From Thamnidium elegans (Eukaryota > Mucoromycota > Mucoromycetes > Mucorales > Mucoraceae): 64,000 nucleotides of DNA. The number at the start of each line of letters is the position of its first letter. The stretch's first letter is position 1. The stretch lies in the NCBI GenBank assembly GCA_025201345.1, contig JAIXMG010000019.1, positions 186,001-250,000 on the forward strand. The letters are read 5' to 3'. Under the pieces are notes generated by a model, which had not been told where the DNA came from, ran no database searches, and worked only from the letters and a program-made list of their open reading frames with translations. The position numbers were made by a program, and so were the translations under genes. Shown one piece after another: positions 24,664 to 35,456 of this stretch.

Positions 24664-26217
24664 AAAAAATATCTTTGTAATATTCCCTCCTACTTTAGTT
24701 TTTTTTCTAGGATTGTATTTACGCACAACTTCATACAAACTTATATATGTAAAATTATACATTTGTATAAAATAATCATCTTTTCAAATAAATTTCATCA
24801 TTTTCTTTTTCTGGCGTAAAACTCCTGATCAACAAGTATGCATCTCCCTGAACTAAAATTGAAAATAAAACTCCTGTACACCCCTATTTTTAATCTATTC
24901 GAGATTTTTAATGTATAACTGTAAAGTTATAAAAATGCTTAATATAACAGAAATAGTAATTGCCGCTTTGGAAGATGTATTTCTAGACAAAGAGAGTGAA
25001 TTAACACATTATCGAAGAGTAGCTACAATTGTTGATATTTTATTTAATGTCTTGAAACACATTTTATATCAATTCGACAATTTTACTGACTACATAAAAC
25101 AGTGGAGATACCACCAAAGCTATTAGACCGATTTATGCTATAATAAAGATAGATCCAAGAATATGACTGGAAGAAAAATAGTTTTACTTATAAACACGAC
25201 GAATATGGAATAGAACTATTCGGAGCGAAAGAAGGGCAAAACACTAACAGTCTGGTACTCACTATTGTAGTTGATATTTGTTTGTTTTTCTACATTTAAT
25301 AATCTACCCAAACTTTACACTTTTTACTACAAACTGTATCACCATCCGACATTTCAAAGTTAACACAAGTTCAACAACGTATCCGTTATGTTCTTGGTTT
25401 ATTTAAAGATAATGAAGAAAGATGCACTCTTTTTTCCCTTTTTTTTTTTTTCTTTTTTTGTACTTTATAGTCTATCTTACTGTTTATATGTATTCTTTTA
25501 AAACACTATCGGCAATAGTAATTAAATGTTCGTGTATTTTCTAAATTTAATTATAGATATGTACGGAGTTCGTTCCGTATTCCACGGATCTCACTATCAT
25601 CCGAAATAGTCTCCCTTTTGGAATGCTTGCCTCGAACACTCCGAGCAATTTTGCCGGATTCGAGATAACTTTCAGCATAACGACTGACCGTTCGACTGCG
25701 GTAAACAACGGGCTCGTTCTGGGCAGCCGTTTCGTACACGTTCTTTTTTTTTTACGTCTTCCATACGGATACCAATGTAAAGATGAACTGCTTGGTATTT
25801 AACCCGCTCATAGTCTGATTTTCGAGAATTCTATTAGAGCTAATATCAGGAGTGGTCTCTAAAGTCAACATTGTATGCGTCCTTAAAGTTCTCCGAAGCG
25901 ATTACAACTAGAGTTTCTTCGAATACTGGAGCTGTCGCACTATTAAAGTAGTTCGAAATCTTGGAGGGAATAATACGATTTCATTTATGAACATGCGCTT
26001 TCCAGCAGTAGCAATAGTGCGTCAACGATGTATTCAAGTTACTACCTCACTTGAGAAGACTTACCGCGCACCAAAAATATTCAGTAAGCTTCCTTGTTCA
26101 ATCCAAGTTTTCATACTTATTTCTGAACTAATTTTTCTTTTTTTTTTTATTTTTTTATTTCCAAACGAATAAAAGTGTAATAATAAAGGATTATTTTATT
26201 CAAAATCGAAATTGATA
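24664..26217. other. Relic-rich intergenic gap
   Basis: About 1.5 kb between the convergent Pumilio and orphan genes. A short open frame at 24911-25126 (containing VIAALEDVFLDKESELTHYR) and a fragment near 25330-25430 (DISKLTQVQQRIRYVLGLFK) look like pieces of decayed coding sequence. A transposase-like fragment is listed separately at 25551-25739. None is intact. Confidence 0.4.
25551..25739 (-). pseudogene. Transposase-like N-terminal fragment
   Basis: Minus-strand fragment of about 62 codons, including YRSRTVSRYAESYLESGKIA and SVRGKHSKRETISDDSEIR. From memory, this basic helix-turn-helix-like pattern resembles the N-terminal part of DDE-type transposase relatives common in Mucorales and Glomeromycotina. 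A stop follows at 25551 and no catalytic core is visible nearby. The fragment is denser in GC than its surroundings. The assignment is tentative. Confidence 0.35.
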
Positions 26218-28440
26218 TTATCTTTGTTTATCGACCCCTCTCGATACTTGTTCTATTTCTTGTTTTTCAATATTCATATTTTCTTTAGCCAACTTAAACA
26301 TATCATTATATACCGTTTCAATTTGTTTCTCGTACATTTCATTTTTATAAAAAGCTGGACTAAGTAACGCAAACCTTTCATACACGTACTTTAAATTCCA
26401 TACATTACAAGTCGAAGCAATCGTCAAAATTCTCAGCGAACAAATCTGTCCATAACCTTTAAGCTTGATTTTGTCATTCATCTGACACACTCGCTTAATT
26501 TCATACTTGTACATCTTGATAAAACTAATAAGCTGACGAATAGTATATCCTTTTTCATAGAGTACAATATAATCTTGATACATTATCATATTTTCGATCA
26601 CCTTTATAAACGAAACATATAGTTGCTGCAATACTTCAGTTGCTGAGCTAGACAGAAGACCTGATTCTGCGAATCCTTGTAATCTGTTAAGCCACGGTAT
26701 CTTTTCACTAGCAAACAATTTCTTTAATTTTGCTTGCATTTGCACATCTACCAGTCTCATCTCTTGTACAGTATCTTCAAAGAGATCAAGGCCACTTTCA
26801 GAAATTTCTTTTTTTAAAACATAAGGCTGGTTTAGAAACTTCCAGTAGTCTAACGTTACGTCTTTACTTGCACTCGGTTTATGGCTCATTATTTTGGCTT
26901 CTTTATTCCGTTGTTTCAATGAATCAAGGAGTTCACTGTATAGATTGTTGTTTTCGGGTCTTTTAAGAGCTGTATCAGATGGTCTAGAACTACTAGCCTC
27001 TGCATTTTTAATATCTTCAGAAGCTTGTTGAAGTACTGCATTTATTCTTTCCATATTCTCTGGATTAAAGTCAGTAAAATCCATTTTACGTTCGGCCAGA
27101 TCCTTTGTACCCGGATGTTGCTTATCCCATAGTAACGGTGGAGAAGAAGGACATCTATCATCTTGATCAATAGAAACCGGTGAAGCAGGCGGAGACAATT
27201 TTTTTTTCTTCATTTGACCATTCAAAGTAGCATTGATTTGTTTCAGCTGTCTTATCATATCTTTTGTATAATGGTCAACCAAAAGAGTGTCTGGTCCGTA
27301 TGGGCTTGTACCAATAAAATGTTTTATATTGTACATAGCATGTTTAAATACACCTCCCAGCGTCCTTTTAGGTTTACCCAAGGGTTTCATAAACTTATTA
27401 TCAAAAAACTGAACTATATCACCAAAAATATCGGGCTCCTTTAGATAAGACCTACAATTGCTATTCTCCTTACTGAAATCGTTTTCCAAAACCGAATTCA
27501 CCGTAGGAAAATCCATCAAATTATACAGCACATAATCACATACAAACGAGTCTCTGCACGACTGCAAAGCCTTGGTAAGCATCGGTACCACAAACTGAAA
27601 ATAAGAATTCATATGTTCCTCTGTACCATCGGGGAACCCCAAGCTCTGTGCCATAATTCTCGATAGCGCCGTAACCAACTCTGATGAATCTTGTTCAATA
27701 TCATTTATATATCGCAGTAAACCTTGTAATCGACTACGACGATCAATTGTAAATAATTCAATCAAGATAGATTTTGATAACGTTTTGAAATCAGTTTCAA
27801 AATAGTTTCGAAGGATAGTAGGTCCAATGCATGATAGCTCGTTAAATTTGTTTACTGCTATCCATGTGTTGAGTGTGGTAATGGATTTGGAAAAATTAGA
27901 GTCTGGATAAACTTTGGGCTCAAAGTCTGATTCAGACTTGGTGTCAACAGGTTTAGCAGTAGGAGAATTAGCAGCAGTAGCAATAGATTTAGCAGTAGCG
28001 ACAACAGGTTTAACAGCAGGAGCAGCATGTTCTACTTCTCTAGGTTCAGTGACAACAACAGTTTCAGCAGCGAGAGCAATATACGTAACAAACCGTCTGT
28101 ACAGCTTTCCAATACCATAATATAGATAACACCAGAAAATCGCTAAACAAAGACAATGATAGTTCGTATGTGTCAAAATACAATACAATAGAAAAAGTAC
28201 CATCCAACTGTATTTTCTTTTCACTTTAAACACTGTTTCAACTGGCTTACTAACATGGGGTAGATACTTGCAAAATACATCAAGTGCATTTTTTAACAGA
28301 TAACTAGACAAGCAAAGAAGCTGGAATTGAATAAATATTTTGCATTCAAAACGTTCGGACTCAAAACATTTAATAACGCCAGCAATCACAAGTGCGATAT
28401 AGATACGTTTAATAGTAGTAAAAGAAGGTATGTACTTCAT
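26218..28440 (-). CDS. Orphan membrane protein, intronless
   Basis: One uninterrupted 740-residue frame with no intron, unusual beside the intron-rich neighbours. I do not recognise it. The N-terminus has about four hydrophobic segments: residues ~10-26 (RIYIALVIAGVIKCF), ~36-52, ~78-95 (SWMVLFLLYCILTH) and ~97-112. An Ala/Val/Thr-rich linker (~120-165) follows, then a large soluble region with helical content. That region has a basic KKKKLSPPASP patch, a Ser/Pro-rich linker around residue 430, and a Lys-rich helical C-terminus rich in Tyr, Ile and Met. No enzyme motif, zinc finger or nucleotide-binding loop is visible. The topology suggests an organelle or nuclear-envelope membrane anchor with a cytosolic body. 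ATG at 28440. Confidence 0.7.
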   Translation of the reverse strand: MKYIPSFTTIKRIYIALVIAGVIKCFESERFECKIFIQFQLLCLSSYLLKNALDVFCKYLPHVSKPVETVFKVKRKYSWMVLFLLYCILTHTNYHCLCLAIFWCYLYYGIGKLYRRFVTYIALAAETVVVTEPREVEHAAPAVKPVVATAKSIATAANSPTAKPVDTKSESDFEPKVYPDSNFSKSITTLNTWIAVNKFNELSCIGPTILRNYFETDFKTLSKSILIELFTIDRRSRLQGLLRYINDIEQDSSELVTALSRIMAQSLGFPDGTEEHMNSYFQFVVPMLTKALQSCRDSFVCDYVLYNLMDFPTVNSVLENDFSKENSNCRSYLKEPDIFGDIVQFFDNKFMKPLGKPKRTLGGVFKHAMYNIKHFIGTSPYGPDTLLVDHYTKDMIRQLKQINATLNGQMKKKKLSPPASPVSIDQDDRCPSSPPLLWDKQHPGTKDLAERKMDFTDFNPENMERINAVLQQASEDIKNAEASSSRPSDTALKRPENNNLYSELLDSLKQRNKEAKIMSHKPSASKDVTLDYWKFLNQPYVLKKEISESGLDLFEDTVQEMRLVDVQMQAKLKKLFASEKIPWLNRLQGFAESGLLSSSATEVLQQLYVSFIKVIENMIMYQDYIVLYEKGYTIRQLISFIKMYKYEIKRVCQMNDKIKLKGYGQICSLRILTIASTCNVWNLKYVYERFALLSPAFYKNEMYEKQIETVYNDMFKLAKENMNIEKQEIEQVSRGVDKQR

Positions 28441-28849
28441 TTTCCATTATTACAAAAAAAAAGTAAAAGAAAAAAAGAAAGAAATGATAAATTTTATATT
28501 TAATGGTTTCTTTGTAGGACTTAATTGTTCTTTGTGTGCGTGTAATGAAGATATTACTTACAGGTTTATGACAACTCCCAAAATAAAGTACCTTTTTTTT
28601 TTTAAAACCACGAATAAATCGAAGGTTTTATGCAAAAAATGAATGATCTTTCGACATGTCTCTTCTAGCGGCAACTAAATAATAGAGTATCGTATTATAT
28701 ATGATAACAAAGAACACACTTGGCTTTAATAATAATAAAATATGATGTACTGAATTGACAACTGATATATTTCTCTCTTTTTTTTTTTCTTTTTTTTTTT
28801 TTATTACGAGTATAAAAAAGCATGATATATAATATACGGCCTGTCCTTT
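28441..28849. other. Intergenic, no gene seen
   Basis: Short AT-rich spacer between the orphan's start and the V-ATPase gene's stop. It contains T-rich tracts near 28780-28800 and no supported feature. Confidence 0.35.
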
Positions 28850-29669
28850 TTAATGAAAGTCGGCAGCTTTACCAGTCTAATAATACGAATAAAATTAATA
28901 CACTTGTAAAAAAAAACAATAACAAATACTTACGGTTAACAAACCAACGATAAGACCAAATAAACCAAGAACAGAACCGAAAATCTCTACAACCAAAACC
29001 TTTACAAAAAGTTCAGGGTTTTGAGCATCAGCTAAAGCAGCACTTGATCCAGTAATACCAACGGAAAGACCACATAACAAGTTACAAACACCAACGGTCA
29101 AACCACCCCAAAAGATAGCATGTCCTACACAAAAAAAAAATCAACAACTGTACATATTCATATCTTTCATTTTTCATTTTTTTTTTTTTTTACCAGTGAA
29201 ATAATTTGAATCAGAATAAATATTCTCGGGAGGTACATCAGTTAACTTTGCAGAATAGACAATGGCCATAATGACACCATAAATGGCAACAACTTCACAA
29301 AAAATGATGGAGATTAAATTTCTAGATTGAATACGAGGAGTCTTTACAGCACCACCTAAAAGTGCAGAACCTGTAATAAAGATACCCCTAATAATAAAAA
29401 CTCTTTTTAGTCTGTATTTTAAAACGCGTCAAAATATTGTTTCGATGGTTTTTTTTGTTTTACCATGCGGCACCAGTAACTGAAAGACCAATACAAAGGG
29501 CCATACCAGTTAAAGCCCAAGCAAAAGGAGAAGTTTCTTGAAGTAATCTACCAACATTGAATTCTTCTCCGGAACCTGTAAAGAGCATATAAAGTCCAAC
29601 AATAGTCAAGAGTGAGACCGTAAGTCCTGTCCAATAACTGTAAGGGCCTAAACTACTATATCCTGCCAT
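28850..29669 (-). CDS. VMA16: V-type H+-ATPase proteolipid subunit c''
   Basis: Four exons. The protein begins [16 protein letters not shown] and shows five hydrophobic segments, one more than subunits c/c', as in the c'' subunit. Exon 2 has the essential membrane glutamate in [17 protein letters not shown]. Exon 3 has the second proteolipid repeat with [20 protein letters not shown]. The last exon supplies only a short tail (TGKAADFH) after an acceptor near 28880; stop at 28850. The subunit sits in the rotating membrane ring that moves protons into vacuoles and other compartments. A perfect TGACGTCA palindrome lies about 104 bases upstream of the ATG. Confidence 0.93.
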
Positions 29670-30313
29670 GATGAAAAACGGTAAATTTCACTAGGTAAAA
29701 TAAAATAAAAAAAAAGGGGGAGGTGAAGTGAAAAATTATAACAAAAAAAAGTTTCGAAATTTTTGAAACGCCTGACGTCACCTTGGACGAAACTTAACCC
29801 TTTTTCATGTCAAAAGATACGTTTTTGATTAGTGGTTCGTTTAATAGACCTCAAAATAATATAGTATATAGTAGGAGGAAAAGTATAGTTGATAACTATG
29901 TATATAGGATAACTAGTAAGTATGCATAGAAACACTGAAATAAAAAGAAAGTGTAATATCTTGAAACGTAAGGAATATATTTTATCCCCCACTCTCTCTA
30001 AAAATCATGCTCGGAAGTAACTCTAAAAGGTTATTAACTTAAAAGTCAAAAATATATATTTTTTTTGGCGTAAAACGACTATAAAGTATCTTCTTTGCAA
30101 CCCAAATGGGACATAGTAAAGGCTTATGCAATTATAAATTAGTTGTCATGAATATGTTTCCTAGGCAACAAATATATATCGTTATGGATACAGCTGTCAA
30201 ACAAGAAGCGTACCAGTACTTTCAACTTGATGATGTAAAAAGATCCAGTGACCTATTCCTTTTTTTGTTCAACACGAATGCTGTGATACACATATTACGT
30301 CTTCTCATTTTCT

Positions 30314-30348
<35 letters not shown>

Positions 30349-30617
30349 AAAGGGGGGAAGAAGCAAACATAACAGACAGAACAAAATCTTTTTTTTTATA
30401 AAAAAAAAAAGAAACATAACTCGTAAAAAAAAATATTGCAATCTTAAAAGGGAAACAATATACTTGTACAAAAAAGCAACTGATTTCGGATATTCAAATG
30501 GAAAAAATATACATATACACACATTTGAGCACATATAAAGAAAGCAAATTTTTTTATTTATTTTTTCCTTTCTTTCTTTCTTTTTTTTTTCTTTTTTGTT
30601 AGATTATATATACTACA
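29670..30617. other. Divergent intergenic region, promoters
   Basis: Lies between the divergent V-ATPase and importin alpha genes and should hold both promoters. It includes the CRE-like site at 29773-29780 and long T, A and CTTT tracts near 30315-30600. An open frame at 30106-30330 (with IYIVMDTAVKQEAYQYFQ) is slightly protein-like but unsupported. Confidence 0.45.
29773..29780. promoter_or_regulatory. CRE-like palindrome TGACGTCA
   Basis: Perfect 8-base CRE/ATF consensus about 104 bases before the VMA16 start codon. Fungal bZIP factors of the Atf1/Sko1 class bind this sequence. Binding here is inference from the match and position. Confidence 0.5.
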
Positions 30618-32468
30618 ATGGAAGCAGATAGCCGTCGTAGTGCATTTAAAGAACGTAGTCGTTTTAAGCCAGAAGAAGTAAGACGCAGACGTGAAAATGT
30701 ACAAGTTGAAATCAGAAAGCAGAAGAAGGAAGAAAACTTGGCCAAAAGAAGAAATTTGAACGCGCAAGACATGGGCGAAGATTCTGATGATGATCTTGCA
30801 ATCTCTAGTCAAGATGCACAGGTAAGATAATACTAATTATAAGAGTATAAAATATATACACTAACAATAACAACAAAAAGATTATGGAACAATTACCTTT
30901 CATGGTACAAGGTTTATACTCTGCTGATCCCGTTACTCAATTACAAGCAACCGCTCAATTTAGAAAAGTTTTATCCAAGGAAAAGAACCCTCCCATTAAA
31001 GAAGTTATTAGCTGCGGTGTCGTACCTTGTTTCGTAGAGTTCCTTCGTTCTCCTGATAGTCAAATTCAGGTAAAAAGGATTGAGGAAAAAATACAATATT
31101 GGGTATTATATGTGTTAAACCCTCTCTCGTTTTTTTTTTTTTTTTTTTAGTTTGAGGCAGCTTGGGCATTAACCAATATTGCGTCCGGATCTGCTGAACA
31201 AACAGAAGTTGTTATTGGAGCAGGAGCTGTACCTTACTTTATTGAATTATTGAGTAGTCCTGTCAACGATGTCAAGGAACAGGTAAGAAAGTGTATAACT
31301 TTATATATATATATATATATAGATGTACTAAATAATAGAGATAATAGGCTGTTTGGGCTTTAGGAAACATTGCAGGTGATAGTACCAAGTGTCGTGATTA
31401 TGTCTTGGAATCAGGTGCACTTCCACCATTATTAGCTATTTTCGAAGACGACTCAAAACTTTCCATGATTCGTAACGCTACTTGGACTTTATCTAATTTC
31501 TGTCGTGGTAAAAATCCTCAACCCAACTGGCTTTTGGTAAAATAAAACAATTATAAAATTATAAAAAATGTTATTTACCTTCTTTTTTTTTTCGTATAAT
31601 ATAGATTGCACCTGCATTGAATGTGTTATCTAAATTGATCAACTCAACAGATGAAGAAGTATTGATTGATACATGTTGGGCTATTTCATACTTATCTGAT
31701 GGAACCAATGAACGTATTCAAGCAGTGATTGAATCAGGTTTATGTAGTAGATTAGTAGAATTATTAGGACATCCAGCTACTACAGTACAGACACCAGCAC
31801 TTCGATCTGTTGGTAATATTGTTACAGGAGACGACACACAAACTCAAATAGTCATCAATTGTGGGGCACTTCAAGCATTATTACACTTGTTAAACAGTCC
31901 TAAGGAGCCTATTCGTAAAGAAACATGTTGGACATTATCAAACATCACAGCTGGAAACACAAATCAAATTCAAGCGATTATTGATAGTGGTATTGTTGGA
32001 CCTTTAATTCAGGTATTGAGTACAGGAGAACCAAAGACGAAAAAAGAAGCATGTTGGGCTATTTGTAACGCTACATCTGGAGGATTAAATAAACCAGAGC
32101 AAATTAATTTTTTAGTAAATCAAGGATGTATTAAACCATTATGTGATATATTGACTTCAATGGACAATAAGATTATGCAAGTCGCATTAGACGGATTAGA
32201 TAATATATTGAAAGTTGGTGATATGGAAAAAGTGAATACAATGGACGGATTAAATCCTTATGCTTTATTAATCGAAGAATGTGGTGGTGTAGAATATATT
32301 CATGCTTTACAACACCATGATAATGTTGATATCTATAAGAAATCTTATCAACTTATTGATAAATACTTTAACGATGCTGATGAAATACAAGACACTGAAA
32401 TGGCACCTGATACTCAAAATGGTCAATTCATGTTTCACAATGATTCACAGGGTGGATTCGACTTTTAA
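30618..32468 (+). CDS. SRP1: Importin subunit alpha (karyopherin alpha)
   Basis: Five or six exons. The N-terminal importin-beta-binding segment is basic: [20 protein letters not shown] and [16 protein letters not shown]. Armadillo repeats follow with the Trp/Asn ladder that binds nuclear localisation signals: [89 protein letters not shown] and [13 protein letters not shown]. The end ([19 protein letters not shown], then an acidic tail) is standard. It carries NLS cargo with importin beta through the nuclear pore. Introns are short with poly-T acceptors, for example near 31131-31150. The start at 30618 is the first ATG and places the IBB domain at the N-terminus. Confidence 0.97.
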
Positions 32469-32582
32469 GCCCTGAACTGACTTTTTACAGTTAAAAAAAA
32501 AAAAAAAAGAAAAATTTTCCTTTTTTTTTTTTTCTCTCTCTTTCTCTCTTTCTCACTCTTTTAAATAAATTTTTACATAACA

Positions 32583-34204
32583 ATGTCTTTACTCTTAACA
32601 AAGACTTGTGAATATGCTATACTAGTTAGTATTCAGCAAGGTAATACAAAGTTACTCTTTTTTTTTTCCCTTTATATTTAATTTACAAATAAAAAATAAA
32701 AATGTTTTAAACATATTATATTTACCAAAAAAAAAAAAAAAAAAAAAAAAAAGGTCGTTATTTTTCAACAAACACAAGCATCAAGATTGAAACAGAACTA
32801 GATTTAAAGCTACCACCTTCTATTGACGACTTAATTCCGACAAAGACACTTATTAGTTCTCCTATTAGCAAAGTCGATTCTAACGGAACCTGTTCGTTTA
32901 ACGTTTCTCTAGTTTACTTTGTTTCTTTTAAACAATTATCAAGATTAAGAAGAAATGAAGCAACTGCAACACTCACAATAAAAAGCTTGGATTCAGACAA
33001 TAGCAAGTTAACTTTACTTGTATCAGAAGCGAAAGAAGTAATTCCTCAATCCGAACATAAATTAGATCACATTTACAAATTTGTTTCTGATAAAGGCGCG
33101 TGGTGTACAATACCAAAGACTCGACAACAATTAAAAGTGGGCTTATTTTATGTTGCTATGCCTGATAACCATAGTAGTAATAATAGTATTGTATTAAATA
33201 CACCTTGTATACAATTAAGATCTCCACCTCCTACTCCTATCATGCCAAAAAGATTAACTGCAACAAATAATAATCGAAAGAAAAAAATATCATCCATTCT
33301 AGGTACATCAAATTCAGTTATTAGTTGTGCTACATCAGGTACAAAAAAAATAAATGACGAAAAGAAAGAAAAGAAGAAATCGACTGATAAGCCAATACTA
33401 AGAAGAGCCAAATCATCACTTGTTGATTTAAATATTGAAGAATTAGCAGACGTATTAAAAAAGATGAAGGTATTTTCTTCATCCAATTCAACTTCGACAC
33501 CTTTAACACCACCACCACCTTTACCAACAACTCAATCTTATCATCAAATTGGAAAAGGTAGTTTACAGTATACTTTTTACTTTAAAATCGTTTACGTTGA
33601 TCACTTTAAACAAACACTGCTTCGTAAAACCACTGCTCCTAATGTCAAGAAAATCAATCACTTGAAGAAACCCTATTTCAGTTATTCATTTCTCACTCAT
33701 TACAATCTATCACCTGTTGCATCTATAAATTCATCACAACAACAAGGTAAATACTGCTTTCAATTTCGTGGACATATTAACGATATCCAAAACTGGCTAA
33801 ACGCACAATCACAAATTGAATTATCGTACATCATTATGGATAAATTCACAAAGGAATCTGTTGGAAAATCAATCGTTTCATTGAAATCAATCTCCAAAGA
33901 TAAATTATCTGATAAATTATATACTGTAACTGATACAAACGACGAAATCATTTCTAAATTAACTGTTAGGTCTGGAATTATGACTGGATGGCATAAAGAA
34001 GAGGAATACGATATAGATGATCCATGGGATATATTTCATAATAAAAAAATAAGGCATCATTCACAATCATCTGTACCTACTTTATTAACAAGTTCGACCA
34101 CTTGCTCAACAAAGAGCTCCTCAAACCATGTACCTTCCATATCCTATATACAACGACCATCATTAAAGAAATCAAAGTATATGACTTCAACCTTTTTCAA
34201 GTAA
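32583..34204 (+). CDS. CEP120-like C2-domain protein
   Basis: Two exons, about 500 residues. Exon 1 (ATG 32583) encodes MSLLLTKTCEYAILVSIQQG; the intron runs 32641-32753; exon 2 opens RYFSTNTSIKIETELDLKLP. The join restores a C2-type strand pair, (A)ILVSIQQGRYF, followed by FNVSLVYFVSFKQLSRLRRN and DKGAWCTIPKTRQQLKVGLFY. This layout is that of the N-terminal C2 domain of CEP120 (DUF3668). After a Ser/Lys linker a second C2-like domain appears (YTFYFKIVYVDHFKQTLLRK; FQFRGHINDIQNWLNAQ; IELSYIIMDKFTKESVGKS). CEP120 works in centriole assembly in animals. The role in a fungus is unknown. Fold assignment is by pattern only. The gene starts 115 bases after importin alpha on the same strand. Confidence 0.6.
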
Positions 34205-34322
34205 AAATTTAAAAAAAAAATCAACCACCCTCTCCCCTTCTATTATTATAACATGTATATATATATATTATTTTCCTTTCTCTTTCTATTTCTATTTTTT
34301 TTTTCTTTTTTTTTTATTACAA

Positions 34323-35456
34323 CTATTTTAATAAATATCCATTAATACTATTACTATTATTATTATTGTTATAACTATTTGATAATATATTTTCCGCTTG
34401 TGATACAATTTCTTCTAAAGATTGAGTTAATTTCGACAGCACTTTACTCTGTTCTGGTGGTACTCTTCTTCTTAACCTCTCTAATCGAGTCATTGCAAAA
34501 TCAAATTCACTTAAATCCTGGTACGGATTCGTATTATTATTTGTTGTTGTTGGCGTTGTTGCCGTTGTAGTGATAGGGGTCGATAAGATAGGCGGTAATT
34601 GTACCGTACTATTTCTATAATCAGATAAAGGATCAAACCTTTTCATAGCGGGTAGCGGCGGTGGCGGTAATGACGATGAAGAAGAAGATGACGATGATGT
34701 GTTATTATTTCTCTTTGGTATGATATAATCTTCAATAGCCGGTACATTATTCGATTGTATCACAGCTGTTTTAACTTTAGAATTAATAATTTTCTTTCTA
34801 CGCTTTTTCTCCGCTTCTTTTACTTTTTCTTCATCGTCTTCATCGTCTTCATTACTTGACTCTAACTCATCCATGTCTACATCTTGTTCTATATCTCCAG
34901 TATCCGAAACAATAATTCTCTTTCTACGTTTAATCACACTGCGTTTCATACTGACGGGTCTATGTACATTATGTAATTTATAATACAATCCACAAGCGTT
35001 ACAAATAGTATTTCCTCCTTCATCACGTCTCCATAACGGTGTTGTGGTTGTTCTACAATTAGCACAAATTAGCGCATGACGGTTGACTTGATGTTGGTTA
35101 AATGCAGGACACCCTTCACAGGAAGCAGACCCGCCTGTACCGTTACACTGTCCACCACCTGGACAAGTACCAGGTGCATTAGCTGCAGATAAAAAAGCTT
35201 GTTCCATTTTCACCTGCTGTTGCTGCTGCTGTTGCTGCTGCTTTTTTAAGCTTCGTTTCATCGAAGGCGGTCGTAAGGTATTTCTAGCTTTGAGGTATAA
35301 TCCACAAGCGTTACAAATGGTATCGCCATTGGGTGCTCGTCTCCATAACGGGGTTGTCGTTGTACCGCAATTAGAACACATGGTGGCGGAAACTTCATTG
35401 GTTGCGAACTCCTTTTTCTTTGGTAGTTGTGATACTGTTTGTTGCGTGATAACCAT
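34323..35456 (-). CDS. GATA-type iron-regulatory transcription factor (Fep1/SreA/Urbs1 class)
   Basis: Intronless 377-residue protein with two GATA zinc fingers. The first, [19 protein letters not shown] then [16 protein letters not shown], spans about residues 27-60. The second, [19 protein letters not shown] then [16 protein letters not shown], spans about 131-164 and is followed by a basic tail (VIKRRKRI). Between them is the Cys-rich spacer [12 protein letters not shown]...CEGCPAFNQ, which is diagnostic of the siderophore/iron-uptake repressors Urbs1, SreA, SRE and Fep1. In that family the spacer binds iron or a Fe-S cluster and the protein represses iron acquisition genes when iron is plentiful. 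A poly-Gln run lies after finger one. A C-terminal coiled helix ([15 protein letters not shown]) is where corepressors bind in Fep1. Confidence 0.9.
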   Translation of the reverse strand: MVITQQTVSQLPKKKEFATNEVSATMCSNCGTTTTPLWRRAPNGDTICNACGLYLKARNTLRPPSMKRSLKKQQQQQQQQQVKMEQAFLSAANAPGTCPGGGQCNGTGGSASCEGCPAFNQHQVNRHALICANCRTTTTPLWRRDEGGNTICNACGLYYKLHNVHRPVSMKRSVIKRRKRIIVSDTGDIEQDVDMDELESSNEDDEDDEEKVKEAEKKRRKKIINSKVKTAVIQSNNVPAIEDYIIPKRNNNTSSSSSSSSSLPPPPLPAMKRFDPLSDYRNSTVQLPPILSTPITTTATTPTTTNNNTNPYQDLSEFDFAMTRLERLRRRVPPEQSKVLSKLTQSLEEIVSQAENILSNSYNNNNNSNSINGYLLK

